Shown: positions 43,791 through 59,600 of the stretch, in pieces
Layout: each line of letters opens with the position of its first letter
Position numbering within the stretch: position 1 is the first letter of the stretch
NCBI RefSeq assembly: GCF_050948215.1
Contig: NW_027488578.1
Coordinates: 1,612,001-1,676,000, forward strand
Reading direction: 5' to 3'
Length of the DNA: 64,000 nt
From: Halictus rubicundus
Lineage: Eukaryota; Arthropoda; Insecta; Hymenoptera; Halictidae
The notes under the pieces: generated by a model
Seen by the model: only the letters and a program-made list of their open reading frames with translations
The model's database searches: none
What the model was told of the DNA's origin: nothing
Program-made: the position numbers and the translations under genes

Positions 43791-46700
43791 GATAGGATAG
43801 AGAATAGGATAGGGTAGAGGATAGGATAGGATTGAGGATAGGATAGGATAGAGGATACGATATTATAGAGGATAGGATAGGATAGAGGATAGGATCGGAT
43901 AGAGGATAGGATAGGGAATTGGATAGCATAGAGGATAGGATAGGATAGAGGATAGGATAGGGTAGAGGGTAGGATATGATAGGATAGAGGATAGGATAGG
44001 GTAGAGGGTAGGATATGATAGGATAGAGGATAGGATAGGATAGAGGATAGGATAGGATAGAGGATAGGATCGTACAGAGGATAGGATATGTGATTGGATA
44101 GGATAGAGGATAGGATAGGGTAGATGATCGGATAGAGAATAGGATATGATAGAGGATAGGATAGGGTAGAGGATAGGATAGAGAATAGGATAGGATAGAG
44201 GATAGGATAGGGTAGAGGATAGGATAGGATAGAGGATAGGATAGGATAGAGGATAGGATAGAGTAGAGTATAGGATACAGAATAGGATAGGATAGGATAG
44301 AGAATAGTATATGATAGATGATATTATAGGATAGAGGATAGGATCGTATAGAGGATAGGATAGGTGATTGGATAGGATAGAGGATAGGATAGGATAAATG
44401 ATCGGATAGGATAGAGGATAGGATAGGATATAGGATAGGATAGGATAGAGGATAGGATAGGATAGAGGATAGGATCGGATAGTGGATAGGATAGGGGATT
44501 GGATAGGATAGAGGATAGGATAGGATAGAGGATAGGATAGGGTAGAGGATAGGATCGGATAGTTGATTGGATAGGGGATTGGATAGGATAGAGGATACGA
44601 TATGATAGAGGATACGATAGGATAGAGGATAGGATAGGGTAGAGGATAGGATAGGGGATTGGATATGATAGAAGATACGAGACGATAGAGGATAGTATAG
44701 GATAGAGGATAAGATAGTATAGAGAAAAGTACAGGATATATGATATTATAGGATAGAGGATAGGAGAGGATAAAGGATAGGTTCGGATACAGGATAGGAT
44801 AGGGGATTGGATAGAATAGAGGATAGGATAGGATAGAGGATAGGATAGGGTAGATGATAGGATAGAGAATAGGATAGGATAGAGGATAGGATAGGATAGA
44901 GGATAGGATCGGATAGAGGATAGGAAAGAGGATAGGATAGGATAGAGGATAGGATAGGGTAGAGGCTAGGATCGTATAGAGGATAGGATAGGTGATTGGA
45001 TAGGATAGAGTATAGGATAGGGTAGATGATAGGATAGGGTAGATGATAGGATAGAGAATAGGACAGGATAGAGGATAGGATAGGATAGAGGATAGGATCG
45101 GATAGAGGATAGGATAGGGGATTGGATAGTACAGACGATAGCATAGGATAGAGAATAGGATAGGATAGAGGATCGGATAGGATAGAGGATAGGATAGGAT
45201 AGAGGATAGCATAGGATAGAGGATAGGATAGGGGATTGGATAGGATAGAGGATATGATAGAATAGAAGATAGGATAGGGTAGAGGATAGGATAGGATAGG
45301 ATAGAGGATACGATAGGGTAGAGGATAGGATAGGATTGACGACAGGATAGGATAGAGGATAGGATCGGATAGAGGATAGGATAGGGGATTGGATAGGTTA
45401 GAGGATAGGATAGGATAGAGGATATTATAGGATAGAGGATTGGATAGGATAGAGGATACGACATTATAGAGGATAGGATAGGATAGAGGATAGGATCGGA
45501 TAGAGGATAGGATAGGGGATTGGATAGGATAGAGGATAGGATAGAGGATAGGATAGAGGATAGGATAGAGGATAGGATAGAGGATAGGATAGAAGATTGG
45601 ATAGGATAGAGGATAGGATAGGATGGCGGATAGGATAGGATGGAGTATAGGATAGGATTGAGGATACGATAGGGTTCAGGATAGGATAGGATAGAGGATA
45701 GGATACGATAGAGGATAGGATCAGATAGAGGATAGGATAGGGGATTGGATAGGATAGAGGATAGGATAGGATACAGGATAGGATAGGGGATTGGATAGGA
45801 TAGAGGATAGGATAGGAAAGAGGATAGGATAGGATAGAGGATAGAGGATAGGATAGGGTAGAGGATAGGATAGGATAGGATAAGATAGAGGATAGGATAG
45901 GGTAGAGGATAGGATCGGATAGAGGATAGGATAGGGGATTGGATAGGATAGAGGATAGGATAGGGTAGAGGATAGGATCGGATAGAGGATAGGATAGGGG
46001 ATTGGATAGGATAGAGGATAGGATAGGGTAGTGGATCGGATAGAGGATAGGATCGGATAGAGGATAGGATAGGATAGAGGATAGGATCGTATATAGGATT
46101 GGACAGGTGATTGGATAGGATAGAGGATAGGATAGGATTGAGGATAGGATAGGATAGAGGATAGGATCGGATAGAGGATAGGATAGAGAATAGGATAGTA
46201 TAGAGGATAGGAAAGGATAGAGGATTGGATCGGATAGAGGATTGGATAGGGGATTGTATAGGATAGAGGATAGGATAGGTGATTGGATTGGATAGATGAT
46301 AGGATAGGATTGAGGATAGGATAGGATAGTGGATAGGATAGGATAGAGGATAGGATAGGGTAGAGTATAGGATACAGAATAGGATAGGATAGAGGATAAG
46401 ATAGGATAGAGGATAGGATAGAGAATAGGATAGGATAGAGAATAGTATAGGGTAGATGATATTATAGGATAGAGGATAGGATAGGATAGAGGAGACGATA
46501 GAGGATAGGATAGAATAGAGGAGACGATAGAGGATAGGATAGGATAGAGGATAGGATAGGGTAGAGGATAGGATAGAGAATAGGATAGGAAAGAGGATAG
46601 GATAGGATAGGGGATTGGATAGGAGTGAGGATAGGAGACGATAGAGGATAGTATAGTATAGAGGATAGGATAGAGGATAGGATAGGATAGAGGATAGGAT

Positions 46701-49379
46701 CGGATAGAGGATAGTATAGGATAGATGATATTATAGGATAGAGGATAGGATAGGGTAGAGGATAGGACAGAGAATAGGATAGGATAGAGGATTGGATAGG
46801 ATAGAGGATATTATAGGATAGAGGATAGGATAGGATAGATGATAGGATAGGATAGAAGATAGGATAGGGGATTGGATAGGAAGGAGGATATGATAGAGGA
46901 TAGGATAGGATAGAGGATATTATAGGATAGAGGATAGGATAGGATAGAGCATAGAATAGGATAGGATAGAGGATAGGATAGGGTTGAGGAAAGGATAGGA
47001 TTGAGGATAGGATAGGATAGTGGATAGGATAGGGGATTGGATAGGATACAGGATAGGATAGGATAGGATAGAGAATAGTATAGCATAGATGATATTATAG
47101 GATAGAGGATAAGATAGGATAGAGGATAGGATCGTATAGAGGATGGGATAGGTGATTGGATAACATAGAGGATAGGATAGGGTAGATGATAGGATAGAGA
47201 ATAGGATAGGATAGAGGATAGGAAAGGATAGAGGATAGGATATGATAGAGGATAGGATAGGATAGAGGATAGGATAGGATAGAGGATAGGATAGGATAGA
47301 GGATAGGATAGGATAGAGGATAGGTTAGGATAGAGGATAGGATAGGATAGAGGATAGGATAGGATAGAGGATAGGATAGGATAGAGGATAGGATAGGATA
47401 GAGGATAGGATAGGATAGAGGATAGGATAGGATAGAGGATAGGATAGAGGATAGGATAGAGGATTGGATAGGATAGAGGATGGGATAGGATAGAGGATAA
47501 GATAGGATAGAGGATAGGATAGGATAGAGGATAGGATAGAGGATTGGTTAGTATAAAGGATAGGAGAGGATAGGATAGGATTGAGGATAGGATAGGATAG
47601 AGGATAGGATAGGATAGAGGATAGGATAGGATAGAGGATAGGATAGGATAGAGGATAGGATAGGATAGAGGATAGGATAGGATAGAGGATAGGATAGGAT
47701 AGAGGATAGGATAGGATAGAGGATAGGATAGGATAGAGGATAGGATAGGTTATTGGATAGGATAGAGGACAGGAGACGATAGAAGATAGGATAGGGGATT
47801 GGATAGGATATAGGACAGGAGACGATAGAAGATAGGATAGGGGATTGGATAGGATAGAGGAAAGGAGACGATAGAGATTGGATAGGATAGATGATATTAT
47901 AGGGAAGAGGATAGGATATGATAGAGGATACGATATTATAGAGGATAGGACATGATAGAGGATAGGATAGGATAGAGGACAGGATAGGATACAGGACAGG
48001 ATAGGATAGAGGATAGGATAGGACAGAGGATAGGTTAGGATAGAGGATACGACATTAAAGAGGATAGGACAGGATAGAGGATAGGATAGGATAGATGATA
48101 GGATAGGATAGAGGAAAGGAGACGATAGAGATTGGATAGGATAGATGATATTATAGGGAAGAGGATAGGATATGATAGAGGATACGATATTATAGAGGAT
48201 AGGACAGGATAGAGGATAGGATAGGATAGAGGATAGGATAGGATTGAGGATAGGATAGGATAGAGGATAGGATAGGATAGAGGATAGGATAAGATAGAGG
48301 ATAGGTTAGGATAGAGGATAGGATAGGATAGGATAGAGGATAGGATAGTATAGAGGATAGGAGAGGATAGAGGATAGGATAGGATAGAGGATAGGATAGG
48401 ATAGAGGATTGGATAGGATAGAGGATAGGATAGGATAGAGGATAGGATAGAGGATTGGTTAGTATAAAGGATAGGAGAGGATAGAGGATAGGATAGGATT
48501 GAGGATAGGATAGGATAGAGGATAGGATAGGATTGAGGATAGGCTAGGATAGAGGATAGGTTCGGATAGAGGATAGGATAGGATAGAGGATAGGATAGAG
48601 GATAGGATAGGATAGAGGATAGGATAGGATAGAGGATAGGATAGGATAGAGGATAGGATAGGATAGAGGATAGGATAGAGGATAGGATAGAGGATTGGAT
48701 TGGATAGAGGATATTATAGGATAGAGGATATGATACGATAGCGGATAGGTTATAATGGAGTATAGGATAGTAATGAGGATAGGATAGCGTTTTGGATAGG
48801 ATAGGATAGAGGATAGGATAGGATAGAGGATAGGTTAGGATAGAGGATAGGATAGGATAGAGGATAGGATAGGATAGAGGGTAGGATAGGATAGAGGATA
48901 GGATAGGATAGAGGATAGGATAGAGGATAGGATAGGATAGAGGATAGGATAGAGGATAGGATAGAGGATTGGATAGGATAGAGGATATTATAGGATAGAG
49001 GATATGATAGGATAGCGGATAGGATATAATGGAGTATAGGATAGGAATGAGGATAGGATAGCGTTGAGGATAGGATAGGATAGAGGATAGGATAGGATAG
49101 AGGATAGGTTAGGATAGAGGATAGGATAGGATAGAGGATAGGATAGGATAGAGGATAGGATAGGATAGAGGATAGGATAGGATAGAGGATATAATAGGAT
49201 AGAGGATAGGATAGGATAGAGGATACGATAGGATAGGATAGAGGATACGATAGGATAGGATAGAGGAGAGGATAGGATAGAGGATAGGATAGAGGATAGG
49301 ATAGAGGATTGGATAGGATAGAGGATATGATAGGATAGCGGATAGGATATAATGGAGTATAGGATAGGAATGAGGATAG

Positions 49380-52300
49380 GATAGGGTTGAGGTTAGGATA
49401 GGATAGAGGATAGGATAGAGGATGGCATATGATAGAGGATATGATAGGATAGCGGATAGGATATAATGGAGTATAGGATAGGAATGAGGATAGGATAGGG
49501 TTCAGGATAGGATAGGATAGAGGATAGGATAGGATAGAGGATAGGATAGGATAGAGGATAGGATAGAATAGAGGATAGGATAGGATAGAGGATAGGATAG
49601 GATAGAGGATAGGATAGGATAGAGGATGGGATAGGATAGAGGATAGGATATAATGGAGTATAGGATAGGAATGAGGATAGGCTGGGTTGAGGATAGGATA
49701 GGATAGAGGTTAGGATAGTGTAGAGAATAGGATAGGATAGAGGATAGGATTGGATACAGTATAGAATAGGATAGAGCATAGGATAGGATAGGATTGAGGA
49801 TAGGATAGGATAGGGGATAGGATAGGATAGGATAGGATAGGGGATAGGATAGGATAGGATAGGGGATAGGATAGGATAGAGGATATTATAGGAAAGAGGA
49901 TAGGATATGATAGAGGATAGGATAGGATAGAGGATAGGATAGGATAGAGGATAGGATAGGATAGAGGATAGGATAGGATAGAGGATAGGATAGGATAGAG
50001 GGTAGGATAGGATAGAGGATAGGATAGGATAGGATAGAGGATAGGATTGTATAGAGGATATGATAGGATAGAGGATAGGATGGGATAGAGGATAGGATAG
50101 GATAGAGGAGAGGATGGGATAGAGGATAACATAGGATAGAGGATAGGATAGGATATAGGATAGGATAGATGATAGGATAGGATAGAGGATAGGATAGGAT
50201 AGAGGATAGGATAGGATAGAGGATAGGATAGGATAGACGATAGGATAGGATAGAGAATAGGATAGGATAGATGATATTATAGGCAAGAGGATAGGATATG
50301 ATAGAGGATACGATATTATAGAGGATAGGATAGGATAGAGGATAGGATAGGCTAGAGGATAGGATCAGATAGAGGATAGGGTAGGATAGAGGATAGGATA
50401 GGATAGAGGATAGGATAGGATAGAGGATAGGATAGGATAGATGATAGGATAGGATAGAGGATAGGATAGGATAGAGAATAGGATAGGGGATTGGATAGGA
50501 TAGAGGATAGGAGACGATGGAAGATAGGATAGGATGTAGGATTTGATAGGATAGAGGATAGGATACGATAGAGGATAGGATAGGATAGAGGATAGGATAG
50601 GCTAGAGGATAGGATAGGATAGAGGATAGGATAGGGTAGAGGATAGGATAGGAGAGAGGATAGGATAGGATAGAGGATAGGATAGGATAGAGGATAGGAT
50701 AGCATAGCGGATAGGATAGGATGTAGGATTGGATAGGATAGAGGATAGGATGCGATAGAGGATAGAATAGGAAAGAGCATAGGATAGGATAGGATTGAGG
50801 ATATGATAGGACAGAGGATAGGTTGGGGATTGGATAGGATAGAGGACAGGAGACGATAGAAGATAAGATAGGGGATTGGATAGGATAGAGGGCAGGTGAC
50901 GATATATCATAAGATAGGGGATTTGCCAGGATAGAGGACAGGGGACGATAGAGATTGGATAGGATAGAGGATAGGATAGGATAGAGTATAGGATAGGATA
51001 GATGATATTATAGGATAGAGGATAGAATATGATAGAGGTTACGATATTATAGAGGATACGATAGGATAGAGGATAGGATAGGGGATTGGAGAGGATAGAG
51101 GGCAGGACACGATAGAGGATAAGATAGGGGATTTGATAGAATAGAGGACAGGAGACGATCGAGAGTAGGATATGATAGAGGATAGGATAGGATAGAGGAT
51201 AGGATAGGATAGAGGATAGGATAGGGGATTGGATAGGATAGAGGATAGGAGACGATGGGGGATAGGATAGGATGTAGGATTGGATAGGATAGAGGATATG
51301 ATAGGATAGAGGATGTTGTAGGGGATTGGATAGGATAGAGGATAGGAGACGATGGAGGATAGGATAGGAGAGAGGATAGGATAGGATAGAGGATAGGATA
51401 GCAAAGCGGATAGGATAGGATAGGATAGAGGATAGGATAGAGGATAGGATAGAGGATTGGATAGGATAGAGGATATTATAGGATAGAGGATATGATAGGA
51501 TAGCGGATAGGATATAATGGAGTATAGGATAGGAATGAGGATAGGATAGCGTTGAGGATAGGATAGGAAAGAGGATAGGATAGGATAGAGGATAGGTTAG
51601 GATAGAGGATAGGATAGGATAGAGGATAGGATAGGATAGAGTATAGAATAGGATAGAGCATAGGATAGGATAGGATTGAGGGTAGGATAGGATAGAGGAT
51701 AGGATAGGATAGAGGATAGGATAGGGGATTGGATAGGATAGAGGACAGGAGACGATAGAAGATAAGATAGGGGATTGGATAGGATAGAGGATAGGATAGC
51801 ATAGAGGATAGGATAGGATAGAGGATAGGATAGGATAGAGGGTAGGATAGGATAGGATAGAGGATAGGATAGGATAGAGGATAGGATAGGATAGAGGATA
51901 GGATATGATAGAGGATAGGATAGGATAGAGGATAGGATAGGATAGAGGATAGGATAGGATAGGATAGAGGATAGGACAGGGTAGAGGATAGGATAGGATA
52001 GAGGATAGGATAGGATAGAGGATAGGATAGGATAGAGGATAGGATAGGATAGAGGATAGGATAGGATAGAGGATGGGATAGGATAGTGGATAGGATAGGA
52101 TAGAGCAGACGATAGAGGATAGGATAGGATAGAGGATAGGGTAGGGGAATGGATAGGATAGAGGATAGGATAGGGTAGATGATATTATAGGCAAGAGGAT
52201 AGGATATGATAGAGGATACGATATTATAGAGGATAGGATAGGATAGAGAATAGGATAGGATAGAGGATATGTTAGGATAGAGTATAGGATAGGATAGAGG

Positions 52301-54400
52301 ATAGGATAGGATAGAGGATAGGATAGGATAGAGGATATAATAGGATAGAGGATAGGATAGGATAGAGGATACGATAGGATAGGATACAGGATACGATAGG
52401 ATAGGATAGAGGGTAGGATAGGATAGAGGAGAGGATAGGATACAGGATAGGATAGAGGATAGGATAGAGGATTGGATAGGATAGAGGATATGATAGGAAA
52501 GCGGATAGGATATAATGGAGTATAGGATAGGAATGAGGATAGGATAGGGTTGAGGATAGGATAGGATAGAGGATAGGATAGAGGATTGGATATGATAGAG
52601 GATATGATAGGATAGCGGATAGGATATAATGGAGTATAGGATAGGAATGAGGATAGGATAGGGTTCAGGATAGGATAGGATAGAGGATAGGATAGGATAG
52701 AGGATAGGTTAGGATAGAGGATAGGATAGGATAGAGGATAGGATAGGATAGAGGATAGGATAGGATAGAGGATAGGATAGAATAGAGGATAGGATAGGAT
52801 AGAGGATAGGATAGGATAGAGGATAGGATAGGATAGAGGATGGGATAGGATAGAGGATAGGATATAATGGAGTATAGGATAGGAATGAGGATAGGCTGGG
52901 TTGAGGATAGGATAGGATAGAGGTTAGGATAGTGTAGAGAATAGGATAGGATAGAGGATAGGATTGGATACAGTATAGAATAGGATAGAGCACAGGATAG
53001 GATAGGATTGAGGATAGGATAGGATAGGGGATAGGATAGGATAGGATAGGATAGGGGATAGGATAGGATAGGATAGGGGATAGGATAGGATAGAGGATAT
53101 TATAGGAAAGAGGATAGGATATGATAGAGGATAGGATAGGATAGAGGATAGGATAGGATAGAGGATAGGATAGGATAGAGGATAGGATAGGATAGAGGGT
53201 AGGATAGGATAGAGGATAGGATAGGATAGGATAGAGGATAGGATTGGATAGAGGATATGATAGGATAGAGGATAGGATGGGATAGAGGATAGGATAGGAT
53301 AGAGGAGAGGATGGGATAGAGGATAACATAGGATAGAGGATAGGATAGGATATAGGATAGGATAGATGATAGGATAGGATAGAGGATAGGATAGGATAGA
53401 GGATAGGATAGGATAGAGGATAGGATAGGATAGACGATAGGATAGGATAGAGAATAGGATAGGATAGATGATATTATAGGCAAGAGGATAGGATATGATA
53501 GAGGATACGATATTATAGAGGATAGGATAGGATAGAGGATAGGATAGGCTAGAGGATAGGATCAGATAGAGGATAGGATAGGATAGAGGATAGGATAGGA
53601 TAGAGGATAGGATAGGATAGAGGATAGGATAGGATAGATGATAGGATAGGATAGAGGATAGGATAGGATAGAGAATAGGATAGGGGATTGGATAGGATAG
53701 AGGATAGGAGACGATGGAAGATAGGATAGGATGTAGGATTTGTTAGGATAGAGGATAGGATACGATAGAGGATAGGATAGGATAGAGGATAGGATAGGCT
53801 AGAGGATAGGATAGGATAGAGGATAGGATAGGGTAGAGGATAGGATAGGATAGAGGATAGGATAGGATAGAGGATAGGATAGGATAGAGGATAGGATAGC
53901 ATAGCGGATAGGATAGGATGTAGGATTGGATAGGATAGAGGATAGGATGCGATAGAGGATAGAATTGGAAAGAGCATAGGATAGGATAGGATTGAGGATA
54001 TGATAGGACAGAGGATAGGTTGGGGATTGGATAGGATAGAGGACAGGAGACGATAGAAGATAAGATAGGGGATTGGATAGGATAGAGGGCAGGTGACGAT
54101 AGATCATAAGATAGGGGATTTGACAGGATAGAGGACAGGGGACGATAGAGATTGGATAGGATAGAGGATAGGATAAAATAGAGTATAGGATAGGATAGAT
54201 GATATTATAGGATAGAGGATAGAATATGATAGAGGTTACGATATTATAGAGGATACGATAGGATAGAGGATAGGATAGGGGATTGGAGAGGATAGAGGGC
54301 AGGACACGATAGAGGATAAGATAGGGGATTTGATAGAATAGAGGACAGGAGACGATCAAAGAGTAGGATATGATAGAGGATAGGATAGGATAGAGGATAG
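49380..54400. repeat. Direct repeat at about 3.2-kb offset
   Basis: GCTGGGTTGAGG is at 49681 and 52895 (offset 3,214). GAGGATAACATAGG recurs with AACATA at 50128 and 53325 (offset 3,197, one 17-mer less). A CGATC variant ahead of AGAGTAGG recurs near 51,157 and 54,357. About 1.9 kb is shared between 49.3-51.2 and 52.5-54.4 kb. Confidence 0.75.
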
Positions 54401-54719
54401 GATAGGATAGAGGATAGGATAGGGGATTGGATAGGATAGAGGATAGGAGACGATGGGGGATAGGATAGGATAGAGGATAGGTTAGGATAGAGTATAGGAT
54501 AGGATAGAGGATAGGATAGGATAGAGGATAGGATAGGATAGAGGATAGGATAGAGGATTGGTTAGTATAAAGGATAGGAGAGGATAGAGGATAGGATAGG
54601 ATTGAGAATAGGATAGGATAGAGGATAGGATAGGATAGAGGATAGGATAGGATAGAGCATAGGATAGGATAGGATTGAGGGTAGGATAGAGGACAGGAGA
54701 CGATAGAAGATAAGATAGG

Positions 54720-55760
54720 GGATTGGATAGGATGGAGGAAAGGAGACGATAGAGATTGGATAGGATAGGTGATATAATAGGAAAGAGGATAGGATATGAT
54801 AGAGGATACGATATTATAGAGGATAGGACAGGATAGAGGATAGGATAGGATAGAGTATAGGAAAGGATAGAGGATAGGATAGGATAGAGGATACGATAGG
54901 GTAGATGATATCATAGGCAAGAGGATAGGATATGATAGAGCATACGATATTATAGAGGATAGGATAGGATAGAGAATAGGATAGGATAGAGGATAGGTTA
55001 GGATAGAGTATAGGATAATATAGAGGATAGGATAGCATAGAGGATAGGATAGGATAGAGGATAGGATAGGATAGAGAATAGGATAGGATAGAGGATAGGA
55101 TAGGATATGATAGAGAATACGAAATTATAGAGGATAGGACAGGATAGAGGATAGGATAGGATAGAGGATAGGATAGGATACAGGATAGGATAGGATAGAG
55201 GATAGGATAGGATAGAGGATAGGTTAGGATAGAGGATAGGGTAGGATAGAGGATAGGATAGGATAGAGGATAGGATAGGATAGAGGATGGGATAGGATAG
55301 AGTATAGAAAAGGATAGAGCATAGGATAGGATAGGATTGAGGGTCGGATAGGATAGAGGATAGGATAGGATAGAGGATAGGATAGGGGATTGTATAGGAT
55401 AGAGGACAGGAGACGATAGAAGATAAGATAGGGGATTGGATAGGATGGAGGAAAGGAGACGATAGAGATTGGATAGGATAGGTGATATAATAGGAAAGAG
55501 GATAGGATATGATAGAGGATACGATATTATAGAGGATAGGACAGGATAGAGGATAGGATAGGATAGAGTATAGGAAAGGATAGAGGATAGGATAGGATAG
55601 GGGATACGATAGGGTAGATGATATCATAGGCAAGAGGATAGGATATGATAGAGCATACGATATTATAGAGGATAGGATAGGATAGAGAATAGGATAGGAT
55701 AGAGGATAGGTTAGGATAGAGTATAGGATAGGATAGAGGATAGGATAGCATAGAGGATAG
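54720..55760. repeat. Direct repeat at 713-bp offset
   Basis: GATGGAGGAAAGGAGACGAT is at 54731 and 55444. The following GGTGATATAATAGGAAAGAGG and GATATCATAGGCAAGAGG variants recur in order at the same offset of 713 bp. Confidence 0.75.
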
Positions 55761-56699
55761 GATAGGATAGAGGATAGGATAGGATAGAGAATAGGATAGG
55801 ATAGAGGATAGGATAGGATAGGATAGAGGATAGGATAGAGGATAGGATAGGATAGGATAGAGGATAGGATAGGATAGAGGATAGGATAGGATAGAGGATA
55901 GGATAGGATAGAGGATAGGATAGGATAGAGGATAGGATAGAGGATAGGATAGAATAGAGGATAGGATAGGATAGGATAGAGGATAGGATAGGATAGAGGA
56001 TAGGATAGGATAGAGGATAGGATAGGATAGAGGATAGGATAGGATAGAGGATAGGATAGGATAGAGGATAGGATAGGATAGAGGATAGGATAGGATAGAG
56101 GATAGGATAGGATAGAGGATAGGATAGGATAGAGGATAGGATAGGATAGAGGATAGAGGATAGGATAGGAGAGGATAGAGGATAGGATAGGATAGAGGAT
56201 AGGATAGGATAGAGGATAGGATAGGATAGGATAGAGGATAGGATAGGATAGAGGATAGGATAGGATAGAGGATAGGATAGGATAGAGGATAGGATAGGAT
56301 AGGATAGAGGATAGGATAGGATAGAGGATAGGATAGGATAGAGGATAGGATAGGATAGGATAGAGGATAGGATAGGATAGAGGATAGGATAGGATAGAGG
56401 ATAGGATAGGATAGAGGATAGGATAGGATAGAGGATAGGATAGGATAGAGGATAGGATAGGTTAGAGGATAGGATAGGATAGAGGATAGGATAGAGGATT
56501 GGTTAGTATAAAGGATAGGAGAGGATAGAAGATAGGATAGGATAGAGGATAGGATAGAGGATAGGATAGGATAGAGGATATGATAGAGGATAGGATAGAG
56601 GATTGGATAGGATAGAGGATATTATAGGATAGAGGATATGATACGATAGCGGATAGGATATAATGGAGTATAGGATAGTAATGAGGATAGGATAGCGTT

Positions 56700-59600
56700 G
56701 AGGATAGGATAGGATAGAGGATATAATAGGATAGAGGATAGGTTAGGATAGAGGATAGGATAGGATAGGATAGAGGATAGGATAGGATAGAGGATAGGAT
56801 AGGATAGAGGATAGGATAGGATAGAGGATAGGATAGGATAGAGGATAGGATAGGATAGAGGATAGGATAGGATAGAGGATAGGATAGGATAGAGGATAGG
56901 ATAGGATAGAGGATAGGATAGGATAGAGGATAGGATAGGATAGAGGATAGGATAGGATAGAGGATAGGTTAGGATAGAGGATAGGATAGGATAGAGGATA
57001 GGATAGGATAGAGGATAGGATAGGATAGAGGATAGGATAGGATAGAGGATAGGATAGAGGATAGGATAGAGGATTGGATAGGATAGAAGATATTATAGGA
57101 TAGAGGATATGATAGGATAGCGGATAGGATATAATGGAGTATAGGATAGGAATGAGGATAGGATAGCGTTGAGGATAGGATAGGAAAGAGGATAGGATAG
57201 AGGATAGGTTAGGATAGAGGATAGGATAGGATAGAGGATAGGATAGGATAGAGTATAGAATAGGATAGAGCATAGGATAGGATAGGATTGAGGGTAGGAT
57301 AGGATAGAGGATAGGATAGGATAGAGGATAGGATAGGGGATTGGATAGGATAGAGGACAGGAGACGATAGAAGATAAGATCGGGGATTGGATAGGATAGA
57401 GGATAGGATAGCATAGAGGATAGGATAGGATAGAGGATAGGATAGGATAGAGGGTAGGATAGGATAGAGGATAGGATAGGATAGGATAGGATAGAGGATA
57501 GGATAGGATAGAGGATAGGATAGGATATGATAGAGGATAGGATAGGATAGAGGATAGGATAGGATAGAGGATAGGATAGGATAGGATAGAGGATAGGACA
57601 GGGTAGAGGATAGGATAGGATAGAGGATAGGATAGGATAGAGGATAGGATAGGATAGAGGATAGGATAGGATAGAGGATAGGATAGGATAGAGGATAGGA
57701 TAGGATAGAGGATAGGATATGATAGAGGATACGATATTATAGAGGATAGGACAGGATAGAGGATAGGATAGGATAGAGTATAGGAAAGGATAGAGGATAG
57801 GATAGGATAGGGGATACGATAGGGTAGATGATATCATAGGCAAGAGGATAGGATATGATAGAGCATACGATATTATAGAGGATAGGATAGGATAGAGAAT
57901 AGGATAGGATAGAGGATAGGTTAGGATAGAGTATAGGATAGGATAGAGGATAGGATAGCATAGAGGATAGGATAGGATAGAGGATAGGATAGGATAGAGA
58001 ATAGGATAGGATAGAGGATAGGATAGGATAGGATAGAGGATAGGATAGGATAGAGGATAGGATAGGATAGAGGATAGGATAGGATAGAGGATAGGATAGG
58101 ATAGAGGATAGGATAGAGGATAGGATAGAATAGAGGATAGGATAGGATAGGATAGAGGATAGGATAGGATAGGATAGAGGATATGATAGAGGATAGGATA
58201 GAGGATTGGATAGGATAGAGGATATTATAGGATAGAGGATATGATACGATAGCGGATAGGATATAATGGAGTATAGGATAGTAATGAGGATAGCATAGCG
58301 TTGAGGATAGGATAGGATAGAGGATATAATAGGATAGAGGATAGGTTAGGATAGAGGATAGGATAGGATAGGATAGAGGATAGGATAGGATAGAGGATAG
58401 GATAGAGGATAGGATAGGATAGAGGATAGGATAGGATAGAGGATAGGATAGGATAGAGGATAGGATAGGATAGAGGATAGGATAGGATAGAGGATAGGAT
58501 AGGATAGAGGATAGGATAGGTTAGAGGATAGGATAGGATAGAGGATAGGATAGAGGATTGGTTAGTATAAAGGATAGGAGAGGATAGAAGATAGGATAGG
58601 ATAGAGGATAGGATAGAGGATAGGATAGGATAGAGGATAGGATAGAGGATAGGATAGAGGATTGGATAGGATAGAAGATATTATAGGATAGAGGATATGA
58701 TAGGATAGCGGATAGGATATAATGGAGTATAGGATAGTAATGAGGATAGGATAGCGTTGAGGATAGGATAGGATAGAGGATATAATAGGATAGAGGATAG
58801 GTTAGGATAGAGGATAGGATAGGATAGGATAGAGGATAGGATAGGATAGAGGATAGGATAGGATAGAGGATAGGATAGGATAGAGGATAGGATAGGATAG
58901 AGGATAGGATAGGATAGAGGATAGGATAGGATAGAGGATAGGATAGGATAGAGGATAGGATAGGATAGAGGATAGGATAGGATAGAGGATAGGATAGGAT
59001 AGAGGATAGGATAGGATAGAGGATAGGTTAGGATAGAGGATAGGATAGGATAGAGGATAGGATAGGATAGAGGATAGGATAGGATAGAGGATAGGATAGG
59101 ATAGAGGATAGGATAGAGGATAGGATAGAGGATTGGATAGGATAGAAGATATTATAGGATAGAGGATATGATAGGATAGCGGATAGGATATAATGGAGTA
59201 TAGGATAGGAATGAGGATAGGATAGCGTTGAGGATAGGATAGGAAAGAGGATAGGATAGAGGATAGGTTAGGATAGAGGATAGGATAGGATAGAGGATAG
59301 GATAGGATAGAGTATAGAATAGGATAGAGCATAGGATAGGATAGGATTGAGGGTAGGATAGGATAGAGGATAGGATAGGATAGAGGATAGGATAGGGGAT
59401 TGGATAGGATAGAGGACAGGAGACGATAGAAGATAAGATCGGGGATTGGATAGGATAGAGGATAGGATAGCATAGAGGATAGGATAGGATAGAGGATAGG
59501 ATAGGATAGAGGGTAGGATAGGATAGAGGATAGGATAGGATAGGATAGGATAGAGGATAGGATAGGATAGAGGATAGGATAGGATATGATAGAGGATAGG

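Larger units (their letters stand above)
5600..47000. repeat. Diverged core sub-array
   Basis: Relative to the flanks, the 17-mer is heavily punctuated by recurring variants: GGGGATTGGATAGG, GATCGGATAGAGG, GATCGTATAGAGG, AGAGAATAGTATAGG and GATGATATTATAGG. They recur together in a conserved order, so they are inherited HOR markers, not random errors. The flank marker TAATGGAGTAT is essentially absent between about 12.2 and 45.6 kb; related forms occur near 8.0, 9.68, 10.57, 12.17 and 45.64 kb. No unique sequence was seen inside. Confidence 0.8.
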
